Position numbers and translations under genes: made by a program. From assembly GCA_963726575.1 (NCBI GenBank), contig CAVSCR010000007.1, forward strand, positions 558,001-622,000: DNA of 64,000 nt, written 5' to 3'. This document shows positions 35,026 through 43,682 of this stretch, in pieces. Numbering within the stretch: position 1 is the first letter of the stretch; the number at the start of each line of letters is the position of its first letter. The notes below the pieces were generated by a model. That model had not been told where the DNA came from, made no database searches, and saw nothing but the letters and a program-made list of their open reading frames with translations. The stretch is from CAVSCR01 sp963726575 (lineage in GTDB: Bacteria > Actinomycetota > Actinomycetes > JAHEKZ01).

Positions 35026-36468
35026 GTGCCCGAGCAGCCGGACCGACGCGTAGCGATCGCCCTCGACGTGGCGGGTCGGATCCAGCAGATGCTGCTCGCG
35101 GCGCCGGAGGCCGACGAGCTCGGCCGACGTTTCGCAGCTGGCGGACACGAGCTCGCGCTGGTCGGTGGCTCGGTCCGTGACGTGCTCCTGGGACGGGCCG
35201 GCACAGACCTGGACTTCGCCACGTCCGCGCGTCCGGACGCGGTGGAGGCCCTGCTCGAGGAGTGGGGCGACGTGACGTGGGACGTGGGCAAGGCGTTCGG
35301 AACGATCGGTGCGCGTCGCGGGGACACCCACGTCGAGGTCACCACGTACCGGGCTGACGCCTACGACCGGGACTCGCGCAAGCCCGTGGTGGATTTCGGC
35401 GATTCCCTCGACGGGGACCTCCTGCGTCGTGACTTCACGATCAATGCCATGGCGGTGCGGTTGCCGGACCGGACCTTCGTCGATCCGTTCCACGGCCTGG
35501 TCGACCTCGTGGCGGCGGTGATCCGGACTCCGGGGCGTCCGGAGGACTCCTTCTCCGACGATCCGCTACGGATGTTGCGCGCAGCGCGGTTCGCCGCGCA
35601 GCTCGGGTTCGAGGTGGAGGCGGCAGTTGTCGAAGCGATGACGACCATGGCGCAGCGGATCACGATCGTGTCTGCCGAGCGCGTCCGGGACGAGCTCAGC
35701 AAGCTGATCACGGCCACTCATCCGCGACGGGGGCTGTCCCTGATGGTGGAGACCGGCCTTGCTGAGCACGTACTGCCGGAGCTCCCCGCACTGCAGCTGG
35801 AGATCGACGAGCACCACCGACACAAGGACGTCTACGAGCACACGCTGACAGTTCTGGACCAGGCGATCGACCTGGAGGACGACGGCGCCGACGAAGTGCT
35901 GCGGTGGTCGGCGTTGTTGCACGACATCGGGAAACCGCGGACGCGGGCGTTCGAGCCCGGCGGCGGGGTGTCCTTCCATCACCACGAGATGGTCGGCGCG
36001 CGGATGGCGGCCAAGCGGCTGAAGGCCCTGCGGTATCCGAGCAGCGTGGTTGCCGACGTCTCGCGGCTGGTGGAGCTGCACCTGCGCTTCCATGGCTACG
36101 CAGATGGTGAGTGGACCGACTCCGCGGTACGCCGTTACGTCAGGGACGCCGGCGACCTGCTCCCGCGGCTGCACCGTCTGACCAGGGCCGACTGCACCAC
36201 GCGCAACCGGCGCCGGGCCTCGTCGTTGGCGCGCGCCTACGACGACCTCGAGGACCGGATCGCGCGGCTGGCGCAGGCCGAGGAGCTGGCCGCGATCCGG
36301 CCCGACCTCGACGGCAACCAGATCATGGCGATCCTCGACATCGGTCCCGGTCGCGATGTCGGGCGGGCCAGGGAGTTCCTCCTCGAGCTGCGCCTCGACA
36401 ACGGACCGATGACCCAAGAAGCCGCCGCCGACGCCCTGCGTTCCTGGTGGGCGAGCGCGCACTCGTGA
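35026..36468 (+). CDS. pcnA: CCA tRNA nucleotidyltransferase / poly(A) polymerase family
   Basis: Predicted 480-residue class II nucleotidyltransferase that adds CCA to tRNA 3' ends. The head domain has LVGGSVRDVLLG (about residues 46-56) and metal-binding DLDFAT. RRDFTINAMAVRLPD and the template helix RMLRAARFAAQLGF follow. A C-terminal HD domain (LLHDIGKPRTR, FHHHEMVGARM) is present. The GTG at 35026 starts the conserved part and avoids overlap with the divergent Nudix gene. A strong hairpin follows the stop. Confidence 0.92.
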   Translation: MPEQPDRRVAIALDVAGRIQQMLLAAPEADELGRRFAAGGHELALVGGSVRDVLLGRAGTDLDFATSARPDAVEALLEEWGDVTWDVGKAFGTIGARRGDTHVEVTTYRADAYDRDSRKPVVDFGDSLDGDLLRRDFTINAMAVRLPDRTFVDPFHGLVDLVAAVIRTPGRPEDSFSDDPLRMLRAARFAAQLGFEVEAAVVEAMTTMAQRITIVSAERVRDELSKLITATHPRRGLSLMVETGLAEHVLPELPALQLEIDEHHRHKDVYEHTLTVLDQAIDLEDDGADEVLRWSALLHDIGKPRTRAFEPGGGVSFHHHEMVGARMAAKRLKALRYPSSVVADVSRLVELHLRFHGYADGEWTDSAVRRYVRDAGDLLPRLHRLTRADCTTRNRRRASSLARAYDDLEDRIARLAQAEELAAIRPDLDGNQIMAILDIGPGRDVGRAREFLLELRLDNGPMTQEAAADALRSWWASAHS

Positions 36469-36477
36469 CGCTCCGTA

Positions 36478-36504
36478 GTGGAAGCAACGAACCGTTGCTT
36501 CCAC
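36478..36504. terminator. Perfect hairpin after pcnA
   Basis: GTGGAAGCAACG, an AAC loop and CGTTGCTTCCAC form a perfect 12-bp stem 10 bp past the pcnA stop. There is no T-run. It lies between pcnA and the convergent aldolase gene, so it may end transcription from either side. The remaining bases to 36600 show nothing else. Confidence 0.65.
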
Positions 36505-36600
36505 AAGAGTGGAGGAAGTGACTCGTTGTCGCCTGGGTTTGGAGGTTTGCCGGGGGTCATCAGCGAGGTGCTGCGGGAGGCGGTCACGCCCGGTGATGGA

Positions 36601-37536
36601 TCAGGCAGTGGGGTCATGCGAGAGCCCCGCGGGGAGGGCGGACCGCCAGGTGTCGACCAGGTCCGCGTAGTTCTGGCCGATCTCCTCGACGGCGGCGTCC
36701 CTGGCCAGGGTGCCGGCCAGGTGCTCGGTCAGGGCGTGGGTCCAGATGCTGCGTCCCACGGCGAACCCGACGTAGCCGGGCACCCCGGCTCCGGCCCGCA
36801 GCCAGTCGCCCACCTTGGCCAGACTCGCCCCGCGACCCAGGACGACGCAGCTGACCGAGTCGCGACCATCTCGACGCGCCATCGTGCTGACGGCGGCGTC
36901 GTCGGCCGGGGAGTCGAGCCCCTCGACCTTCCACACGTCGGCCTCGACGCCGGCGTCCTGCATCTGCTCCACCACCTGCGGCATCAAGGCCGGCCGGATC
37001 TCGGCGTCAAATCGCTCGCGCGATCCGTCGACCGCATCCAACTGCGCCGGCGTCGGCGGCAGGAGGTACTCCAGAAGGAACCGGCGTCCCTGTTCGGTGC
37101 ACCAGCGTGAGACGTCGCGCAAGCCGGCGTTCTGGCGAGCGTTCAGCGAGGCGTCTGCCTCGGGGTTGTACCGAACGAGCACCTTGACGAAGTCCGGGTC
37201 GAACGAGGCGACGTGAGCAGTGAAGTCCGCTCCGTACTCCAGGCCGAACTCGTCCTGTCCGCTGCGCTCCACCGGCATCGCGACCAGAGCACCGCGTTCT
37301 CGCGCCAGGGCGACGAGCTCGGCTCCGTACTGCTCGTCCACCAAGATGGCGACGCCGCTGCGATCGCTCAACCGGTCGACGCCGGCTACGAACCCGTCGA
37401 AGACAAGACGCTTCGCCGCGCGCACCTGCGCCTGCGCGGCGTCGTGGGCGTCGGGTGCCACGCCGAGCAGCTTTTGGAACGAGCTGCGGTGGTCGAATGC
37501 GAACAGCAGCAACGGGTCGGTCCAGCCAAGCGGCAT
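36601..37536 (-). CDS. DUF2090 class I aldolase-like protein
   Basis: Predicted 311-residue protein. The opening PLLLFAFDHRSSFQKLLG, the strand FVKVLVRYNPEA and the block LLPPTPAQLDAV match DUF2090, the domain found at the C-terminus of IolC and in stand-alone aldolases related to tagatose-bisphosphate and IolJ-type enzymes. Lysines suitable for a Schiff base occur in VKVLV and VWKVEG. I infer that it cleaves a phosphorylated keto-sugar made by the kinases of this locus. The start at 37536 is 10 bp after the DeoR stop, so the two are co-transcribed. Confidence 0.75.
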   Translation of the reverse strand: MPLGWTDPLLLFAFDHRSSFQKLLGVAPDAHDAAQAQVRAAKRLVFDGFVAGVDRLSDRSGVAILVDEQYGAELVALARERGALVAMPVERSGQDEFGLEYGADFTAHVASFDPDFVKVLVRYNPEADASLNARQNAGLRDVSRWCTEQGRRFLLEYLLPPTPAQLDAVDGSRERFDAEIRPALMPQVVEQMQDAGVEADVWKVEGLDSPADDAAVSTMARRDGRDSVSCVVLGRGASLAKVGDWLRAGAGVPGYVGFAVGRSIWTHALTEHLAGTLARDAAVEEIGQNYADLVDTWRSALPAGLSHDPTA

Positions 37537-37546
37537 CTCGGTCTCC

Positions 37547-38332
37547 TCACACTTGCGCGAACGTGACGACGACACCAGCCTCGCGCAGCTCGGCCACCGC
37601 TACGGGGTCGGCGGAGCGGTCCGTCACCAGCTCGTCGACGTCCGACACGGCGGCGATCCGGGCCAGCAGGGCGCGCCCCACCTTGCTGCCGTCGGCCACC
37701 ACCACGACCTTGCGAGCCCGGCTGATCATCATGTGGTTGGTCTGCGCCTCGACCTCGTCGTGGGTCGTGAGCCCCTCCGACGCACTGATCCCGTCCACCC
37801 CGACGATCGCAATCCCGATGGTCACACTGCCCAGGGTGCGCTCGGCCCACGGTCCGACGAGCTCATACGACTCCGGACGGGCCACGCCGCCGGTCACCAC
37901 CAGCTTCACGCGCGGTCTCATGGCGAGCTCCGCGGCGATGTTCAGCGCGTTCGTGACGACGGTGAGCCCGCTTCGTTCGGCCAGCAGCCGCGCGACCTCA
38001 CTCGTCGTGGTGCCACCGCTGAGGCCCACGACGACGGGTTCGTACGGAATGCGGCTCACCGCCGTGCGGGCGATCTGCTGCTTCTCGGTGCGCTGCTGAC
38101 CGCTTCGGTAGCGCACGGGCAGCTCGTAGGCGACGTCTTGCGCCAACGCCCCACCGTGGGTTCTCTGCAGCAGCTTCTGGTCTTCCAACATCTGCAGGTC
38201 GCGTCGCAAGGTCGCCGCCGACACACCAAACGTGCGCGCCAGCTCGCCGACGTTCACCGACCCGTCGACGGACAGCCGCTCGAGGATCGCCGAGACACGG
38301 TCGGCGCGGTGCAACGTGGTACGCGAGGTCAT
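37547..38332 (-). CDS. DeoR/GlpR-type transcriptional regulator
   Basis: Predicted 261-residue repressor. The N-terminal winged helix-turn-helix includes NVGELARTFGVSAATLRRDL. The C-terminal sensor domain contains VGLSGGTTTSEVARLL and VVVVADGSKVGRA, typical of DeoR proteins that sense phosphorylated sugars. It is divergent from the GH4 gene over 72 bp containing two GTTCGTGC repeats. Another copy precedes the SIS gene, so it probably controls the whole sugar locus. Confidence 0.88.
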   Translation of the reverse strand: MTSRTTLHRADRVSAILERLSVDGSVNVGELARTFGVSAATLRRDLQMLEDQKLLQRTHGGALAQDVAYELPVRYRSGQQRTEKQQIARTAVSRIPYEPVVVGLSGGTTTSEVARLLAERSGLTVVTNALNIAAELAMRPRVKLVVTGGVARPESYELVGPWAERTLGSVTIGIAIVGVDGISASEGLTTHDEVEAQTNHMMISRARKVVVVADGSKVGRALLARIAAVSDVDELVTDRSADPVAVAELREAGVVVTFAQV

Positions 38333-38347
38333 CAGGAGCGGACAGTA

Positions 38348-38399
38348 GCGCACAAACGCGCAGTCAGGGAGTGCGTTCGTGCTCAGTTCGTGCGTGAAC
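38348..38399. promoter_or_regulatory. Candidate DeoR operator between the regulator and GH4 gene
   Basis: GTTCGTGC occurs twice as direct repeats 11 bp apart (38375-38382 and 38386-38393). A related GCGCACAAACGCGCA lies at 38348-38362 and the partial palindrome GTTCGTGCGTGAAC at 38386-38399. All lie within the 72-bp divergent spacer. Confidence 0.6.
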
Positions 38400-38404
38400 G
38401 TGCG

Positions 38405-39790
38405 ATGCTCGACCTCATGCTCGACCCGAACCCCGCCACCACGTCGCCGACGGCCTCGCTGCCGCCGAACCTCGCCCACGGCCGACCGCCGCGGATCGCG
38501 CTCGTGGGCGCCGGCAGCGTCGTGTTCACCCGGGAGCTGCTCGGGGACATCCTCGGCTACCCCGAGCTGACCGAGGCGACGATCTCGTTGCACGACATCG
38601 ACGCCGACCGGTTGTCGACGGCCGAGCTCATGGCTCACCGCACAGCGGAGCAGCTCGGTGCGCACCCCGTCATCCGGACCTGCGCGAATCGGGCCGCTGC
38701 CCTGGAGGGCGCCGACTTCGTCGTCAACATGGTCGCGGTGGGTGGACACGACGCGACGCTCACCGACTTCCGCGTCCCGGCATCGTTCGGGGTGCGCCAG
38801 ACGATCGGCGACACCCTCGGCGTCGGCGGCATCTTCCGCGCGCTGCGCACGTTCCCGGTACTCGACGGCATCGCCAGCGACATGTCGGCGGTCTGCCCGG
38901 ATGCGCTGCTGCTCAACTACACCAACCCGATGTCCATGAACGTGCGGTACCTGACGGCTGCGCATCCGAACATCACCTCGATCGGTCTGTGTCACTCGGT
39001 CTTCTGGACCGTTCATGGGCTGTGTGAGGTGATCGACGTCCCGATGGACGAGGTCGAGTACGCGGCTGCCGGAGTGAACCACCAGGCCTGGCTGCTGCGA
39101 TGGGAGCGTGCCGGTGAATCGTTGTATCCCGCACTCGACGCGGCGATCGCGGCCGACCCTGAGCTGCGGCGCAGGGTGCGCGTCGACATGTACCGGCGGC
39201 TGGGCTTCTACCCGACCGAAACCTCGGAACACTCCAGTGAGTACACGCCGTGGTACCTGCGGTCCGACGACGAGGTCGCCCGGCTTCGGATCCCGATCGA
39301 TGACTATGTCGGGATCTCGGCGGGCAACGTGGCCGAGTACGAGCAGACGAAGGCCTCACTCGCTGCGCGGGAGCCGTTGCAGATCGGGGGTGAGGGAGAG
39401 TACGCGCCGGAGATCATCCACTCGATGACGACGGGAACGCGCCGCATGATCCATGCGAACGTCGCCAACCATGGCCTCATCTCGAACTTGCCGGCCGGAG
39501 CCGGCGTGGAAGTGCCCGCCGTGGTCGACGGGCTCGGCGTGCGCCCTCTGTCGGTTGGCGCGCTCCCGCCCCAGTGCGCCGCTCTGAACCGAACATTCCT
39601 CAACGTCGGTGAGCTGACGGTGACCGCGGCCATGAACGACGATCCGCGCGCGATCCGCCAGGCGGCGATGCTCGACCCCTCGACTGCGGCCCAGGCCGAT
39701 GTGGACACGATCTGGGACTTGTGTGACGCCATGGTCGCGGCCCACGCCGAACGCCTCGCCCCGGCTCTGCGGGCCACGCTCTCGCTGTGA
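38405..39790 (+). CDS. Family 4 glycoside hydrolase (alpha-galactosidase/6-phospho-glycosidase type)
   Basis: Predicted 461-residue NAD+- and metal-dependent glycosidase. The NAD loop IALVGAGSVVFTRELLGDIL, the NYTNPMSMN block, the metal-ligand Cys in GLCHSV and His in AGVNHQAWLL define GH4. The resemblance is to the MelA/alpha-galactosidase branch rather than the shorter 6-phospho-alpha-glucosidases, but the substrate is not certain. No signal peptide is seen, so it acts on an imported sugar. Two in-frame ATGs exist (38405 and 38417). It lies 22 bp before the lipoprotein gene. Confidence 0.82.
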   Translation: MLDLMLDPNPATTSPTASLPPNLAHGRPPRIALVGAGSVVFTRELLGDILGYPELTEATISLHDIDADRLSTAELMAHRTAEQLGAHPVIRTCANRAAALEGADFVVNMVAVGGHDATLTDFRVPASFGVRQTIGDTLGVGGIFRALRTFPVLDGIASDMSAVCPDALLLNYTNPMSMNVRYLTAAHPNITSIGLCHSVFWTVHGLCEVIDVPMDEVEYAAAGVNHQAWLLRWERAGESLYPALDAAIAADPELRRRVRVDMYRRLGFYPTETSEHSSEYTPWYLRSDDEVARLRIPIDDYVGISAGNVAEYEQTKASLAAREPLQIGGEGEYAPEIIHSMTTGTRRMIHANVANHGLISNLPAGAGVEVPAVVDGLGVRPLSVGALPPQCAALNRTFLNVGELTVTAAMNDDPRAIRQAAMLDPSTAAQADVDTIWDLCDAMVAAHAERLAPALRATLSL

Positions 39791-39812
39791 CGTCGTTGTC
39801 GTGGCGGGGTCC

Positions 39813-41573
39813 ATGCGGCTGAGGCGACGATCCTTCGCGGTCGTGCTCGCGGCTGGCGTCGTTGCCGCGGTCGCGGCCTGCACGGGGTCAACGCCGCCCG
39901 CCCAGGCGCCGGTGCAAGAGTCGGGCACGACAGCTTCGGCGCCCGCCGGAGCAGACCCCGCCGGACCCCAGTTCCCGCTCACCGACGTACCGAGCGAGCC
40001 GGGAGCCGTCGTGACCGCCTCCGGCGACAACTGGTCGATGCCGCAATGGGTGCGACCGCCGGCCAATTCCGGCTTCTTCAGCGAGAACTCCAATTCCTCC
40101 GTGGGGGTCGACCTGCACTCGGTGGACCTGTCGTGGCGGCAGCTTGCGCCGACTCCGCACGGACCGCTGGACAACACGTCGACGGGATCCGCGCAAGGGA
40201 TGTCGTTCGCGTCGCTGCAGCATCAGCTCGACCGCCCGGGCGACTTCTGGATGCGCGTGTTCGCCAGTGGGACGACCTGGGCACCCGCGTGGGTGACCCG
40301 GGTCTGCCACGTGCATCCGGTGGGACACGACTACGACGGGCAGACTCACCTCCCGATCTGGAACCGCTGCGTATGGCACGGACTCATGCGCACCTATCGT
40401 CAGCTGTTCGTCGGCCAAGGTCTGCGCTCAGACCCGCATTTGCGGTTCGTGTACGTGCCCGGCGCGTTCACCTGGGTGGAGTACGACTACGACATCATCG
40501 ACCAGGCCGTCCACCATGGTGAGCTGCATCAGGCGCAGTACCTCCGTTGGTACGGCCGGATGCTGCACGACCTGACGCGCCTGTTCGGTCCGTACTCGAA
40601 CAAGCTGGTGTTCACCGGGGAGGACTACCCGTGGGGACCGTTCGGGACAGCCGACGACCTGTTGGCGGCCAAGGCAGTTGCCGCCGGGATGGGGATTCGG
40701 ACCGGGATCCCGGAGGAGTCGAACTTCCACCTTTCCGAAGCGCCTTCGTACGCCTCGCACATCGCGCCGAACGGTCACCTCGTGGTCAACGACGCTGCAC
40801 CGGTGCACGACGGGTCGCGCGTCGTCGCGACCGAGAACGAGTGCTACAACGCCTGCGGATACCACGCGCAGGATCCGTACTACGCGATGTTGCAGAGCAA
40901 CCTGAAGTCGCTGCAGCTGCGCGCCAACTGGATCTACGTCGTCCCCGGGCCGTCGTTCATGTTCCACTACCCGCAGCACTGGGACTGGGTCCGTCTGGAG
41001 CTGGGACAGCAGCCCGCGACGTCGCCGGATGCGTGGGCCGAGCTGCGCGACGCACAGGACACGTTCTGGAACCGGCCGAACCCGCCATTCGACCTCGGGG
41101 GCCGCACCTGGCCGGCCCGACCGTGGGTACGCAACCTCGAACGTTGGTTGGTGCAGGTGGACGTTCCGGGTGGAACGGCACACCGATCGAATGCGGACAT
41201 TCACCGATACGAGTTGACGCGCGAGAACGGGATCGCGCACGAGGGACTGCGAACCGACACGGCGCACGGCCAGACCGGTCTGTTCTTCCGGCTCGACCCG
41301 CAGTTCAGCACCACCTTGACCGGGGATGTCCTCGTACGGGTCACGTGGCTCGACGATGCGGTCGGTCAGTGGACCTTGCTCAGTGGGTCGTCGCCGGTGA
41401 CAGTTCAGGGCTCGGACAGCGGGCGCTGGGTGACGTCGACGGTGCGACTGTCGGCGGCCGCGTTGGGCGGCAGCCTGACCGAAGGTACGGACTTCGCGGC
41501 CACCGTCTCGGGGGACACCGACCTGAACATCCGGTTCGTTCGCGTCGTCCGGCTGACCGCACCCAGCCGCTGA
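39813..41573 (+). CDS. Large lipoprotein of unknown function
   Basis: Predicted 586-residue lipoprotein. The signal ends in AAVAAC (lipobox, Cys23), and the mature part is anchored outside. A middle region of about 320 residues has the look of a TIM-barrel glycoside hydrolase (WMRVFASGTTWAPAW, LVFTGEDYPWGPFG, VVATENECYNACGY), with acidic residues at strand ends. A C-terminal beta-sandwich with GLFFRLDPQF and DLNIRFVRVV follows, perhaps carbohydrate-binding. I do not recognise a named family. The gene is downstream of GH4 on the same strand, so an extracellular role upstream of the importer is likely. Confidence 0.6.
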   Translation: MRLRRRSFAVVLAAGVVAAVAACTGSTPPAQAPVQESGTTASAPAGADPAGPQFPLTDVPSEPGAVVTASGDNWSMPQWVRPPANSGFFSENSNSSVGVDLHSVDLSWRQLAPTPHGPLDNTSTGSAQGMSFASLQHQLDRPGDFWMRVFASGTTWAPAWVTRVCHVHPVGHDYDGQTHLPIWNRCVWHGLMRTYRQLFVGQGLRSDPHLRFVYVPGAFTWVEYDYDIIDQAVHHGELHQAQYLRWYGRMLHDLTRLFGPYSNKLVFTGEDYPWGPFGTADDLLAAKAVAAGMGIRTGIPEESNFHLSEAPSYASHIAPNGHLVVNDAAPVHDGSRVVATENECYNACGYHAQDPYYAMLQSNLKSLQLRANWIYVVPGPSFMFHYPQHWDWVRLELGQQPATSPDAWAELRDAQDTFWNRPNPPFDLGGRTWPARPWVRNLERWLVQVDVPGGTAHRSNADIHRYELTRENGIAHEGLRTDTAHGQTGLFFRLDPQFSTTLTGDVLVRVTWLDDAVGQWTLLSGSSPVTVQGSDSGRWVTSTVRLSAAALGGSLTEGTDFAATVSGDTDLNIRFVRVVRLTAPSR

Positions 41574-41581
41574 CGCGGGCG

Positions 41582-42685
41582 TCAGCCCAGGTGCAGGAGC
41601 CGCGCTGCGTTGCCGTGGTACACAGCCTCGAGCAGGGCCGGTGGCAGGTCACAGCCGTAGACCGCCCAACGCCCTTGGCGTGGGACGTCGGAGTCGGCGT
41701 AGGCGAAATGGTCGTCGTCGGTCTCCAGGAACCGGTAGTAGCGGAAGTAGTCCTGCGCCGACGGTGGAAATGCGTCGGTCCCGAACAGGACGCGCTCGGG
41801 GAAGTCGGCCACGAACCTCGCGAACGTTCGTGGCTGCCGGCCGATCTCCCCGAGTCGCCCAGCGATGTCCACGTTCCAGTTGGGGCGCTCCTGCAGCATG
41901 CGTCCCACCCCCGCGAGGTCCTCCGACCAACCGCCGACGTGCGCGCCGATGAACGTCGTTCCGGGGCACGCGGCGAGCAGCCCGTCGAGGGCGGACAGCA
42001 GTGCTGCGAACGTGGGGTACCCGGGAGCGCCGAACCACCAGTGCGGCATCTCACCGAGCTCTTCCACCCGCTCGTTGTGCCGGTCGAGCGGGTCGAAGAA
42101 GGCGACGGGGTCGGCGGTGTGGATCAGCACGGGAAGGCCGAGCTCCCCGGCGAGCTGGAGCACGCAGACCACCCGTGGGTCGTCGGGCAGCACCAGCTGG
42201 CCCGAGGCATCGCGCACCTGCAGTCCGAGGTCCTTCCAGACCTTGACGCCGCGCGCGCCGGCCGTGGCCGATGCCATCAGCTGAGTGCGTAGCTCCTGCA
42301 CCACCTCGCTGGCCAGCGGGTCGCCGCCGGGCAGGTCGTCGGCCAGCCGCTCCCACTGCACGTGGCAGAAGGTCACGAACCGACCGGGGTGCGCGTGGTC
42401 GTAGCGCCCGAGGTTGTCGAGGAGCTCTGTGCCGTAGCGGCCGTCGAGGTTGACCAAGGTGGTCACCCCGGCCTGGTCGAGCTGCGCCACGAGGACGTCG
42501 ACGTCGTCGGTCAGCCAAGTGCCGTCAGGTGACAGCCAGCGTCCTACGTGGTTGTGGACGTCGACGACGGGGAACGCCGGGGTGCGCACGTCGTGCTCCG
42601 GAACCCGCAGCGCGGGTCGCGGGACCCAGTCGCGCAGCCGGAGCTCGTCAGTCACGCGCGACGTCTCGGGCGGCAAGTCGCTCAT
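41582..42685 (-). CDS. Amidohydrolase family 2 protein
   Basis: Predicted 367-residue metal-dependent hydrolase of the amidohydrolase-related group. Metal ligands are visible in VVDVHNHVGRW, LPVLIHTAD, FIGAHVGGWSEDL and RVLFGTDAFPP. A lysine in GVKVWKDLGL may also sit near the site. No signal peptide. The gene points toward the lipoprotein gene (8 bp between stops) and is divergent from the SIS gene over 76 bp. Members include sugar lactonases and decarboxylases, and context favours a sugar-acid or lactone step; substrate unknown. Confidence 0.78.
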   Translation of the reverse strand: MSDLPPETSRVTDELRLRDWVPRPALRVPEHDVRTPAFPVVDVHNHVGRWLSPDGTWLTDDVDVLVAQLDQAGVTTLVNLDGRYGTELLDNLGRYDHAHPGRFVTFCHVQWERLADDLPGGDPLASEVVQELRTQLMASATAGARGVKVWKDLGLQVRDASGQLVLPDDPRVVCVLQLAGELGLPVLIHTADPVAFFDPLDRHNERVEELGEMPHWWFGAPGYPTFAALLSALDGLLAACPGTTFIGAHVGGWSEDLAGVGRMLQERPNWNVDIAGRLGEIGRQPRTFARFVADFPERVLFGTDAFPPSAQDYFRYYRFLETDDDHFAYADSDVPRQGRWAVYGCDLPPALLEAVYHGNAARLLHLG

Positions 42686-42761
42686 GAGTGCGCAATCCTG
42701 TCTGCTCGATTCGTCGCGTTACCTTCCCGAGCGAGCACGAACGACCATACTTCACCCCATC
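42686..42761. promoter_or_regulatory. Divergent promoter with third GTTCGTGC-type operator
   Basis: GCACGAAC at 42735-42742 (inverse of GTTCGTGC) sits within GAGCACGAACGAC at 42733-42745, matching the element at 38371-38384 over most of its length. It lies 20-30 bp from the SIS start codon, a good position for repression of the SIS-ABC operon. Confidence 0.55.
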
Positions 42762-43682
42762 ATGTCGCCACCGACGCTCACCGACGCCGAGATCGCCAGC
42801 CAGCCGGTGCTGTGGGAGCACGCTCGCGAACGTGCCGCCTCCGTGGCCCCCGCACTCCTGGCCCCCGGCCAGCGAGTCCTCGCCTTCGGCTGTGGCACGT
42901 CGGCCTTCGTCGCCCAGAGCTACGCCGCGCTGCGCGAGGCTGCCGGCATGGGCTGGACCGACTGGGCCTACGCGTCGGAGCTGCCGCGGCTGGACGGCTA
43001 CGACGCCGTGGTCGCGATGACCAGAAGTGGCACCACGACCGAGGTGAGGGCCGCACTGGAGCAGTTCGACGGGCGGGCTCGTCGGGTCGTGGTGACGGCA
43101 GTGCCGGCCGAGATCGCCGCGCTGGCCGATGAGCTGGTCGACCTGAGCTGGGCCGATGAGCAGTCGGTGGTGCAGACGCGCTTCCCGACGTCGTTGCTCG
43201 TCCTGGTTCGCGCAGGTCTGGGTGACGACGTCAGCACAGCGATCGCTGATGCCGGACGCGCTCTCGACCGGCCCCTACCGGTGGCCCCCGAGGACTTCGA
43301 GCACTTCGTCAGCCTCGGGCATGGGTGGACGGTCGGGCTGGCGCACGAGGCGGCGCTGAAGATCCGCGAGTCGGCCCAGGCGTGGGCCGAGTCGTACCCC
43401 GCCCTGGACTATCGGCACGGTCCCATCTCGGTCGCCACAGGCCGCACACTGGTACAGGTGTTCGGCGAGGTGCCTGAGGATCTCCTCTCGGACATCCGGG
43501 CCGTGGGGGCCACCGTTCTCGACCAGCCCGCAGACCCGCTGGCTCAGCTCGTCACCGCTCAACGGGTGGCGGTGCGGCTAGCGGCCACCCGCGGGCTCAA
43601 CCCCGACCGTCCACGCAACTTGACCCGGTCCGTCGTTCTCGATGGGGCTAACGGATCATCATCGCGAGGAGTTTCGCCATGA
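42762..43682 (+). CDS. SIS-domain sugar isomerase (AgaS/GlmS-like)
   Basis: Predicted 306-residue protein with two SIS folds. RVLAFGCGTSAFVAQSY and AMTRSGTTTEV form the phosphosugar-binding loops. AALKIRESAQAWAESYPALD, DYRHGPIS resembles the C-terminal half of GlmS-type isomerases/deaminases, where HGP is typical. It lacks the glutaminase domain, so it is more like AgaS or FrlB. It should isomerise or deaminate a phosphorylated (amino)sugar. The stop overlaps the binding-protein start by 4 bp. Confidence 0.8.
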   Translation: MSPPTLTDAEIASQPVLWEHARERAASVAPALLAPGQRVLAFGCGTSAFVAQSYAALREAAGMGWTDWAYASELPRLDGYDAVVAMTRSGTTTEVRAALEQFDGRARRVVVTAVPAEIAALADELVDLSWADEQSVVQTRFPTSLLVLVRAGLGDDVSTAIADAGRALDRPLPVAPEDFEHFVSLGHGWTVGLAHEAALKIRESAQAWAESYPALDYRHGPISVATGRTLVQVFGEVPEDLLSDIRAVGATVLDQPADPLAQLVTAQRVAVRLAATRGLNPDRPRNLTRSVVLDGANGSSSRGVSP

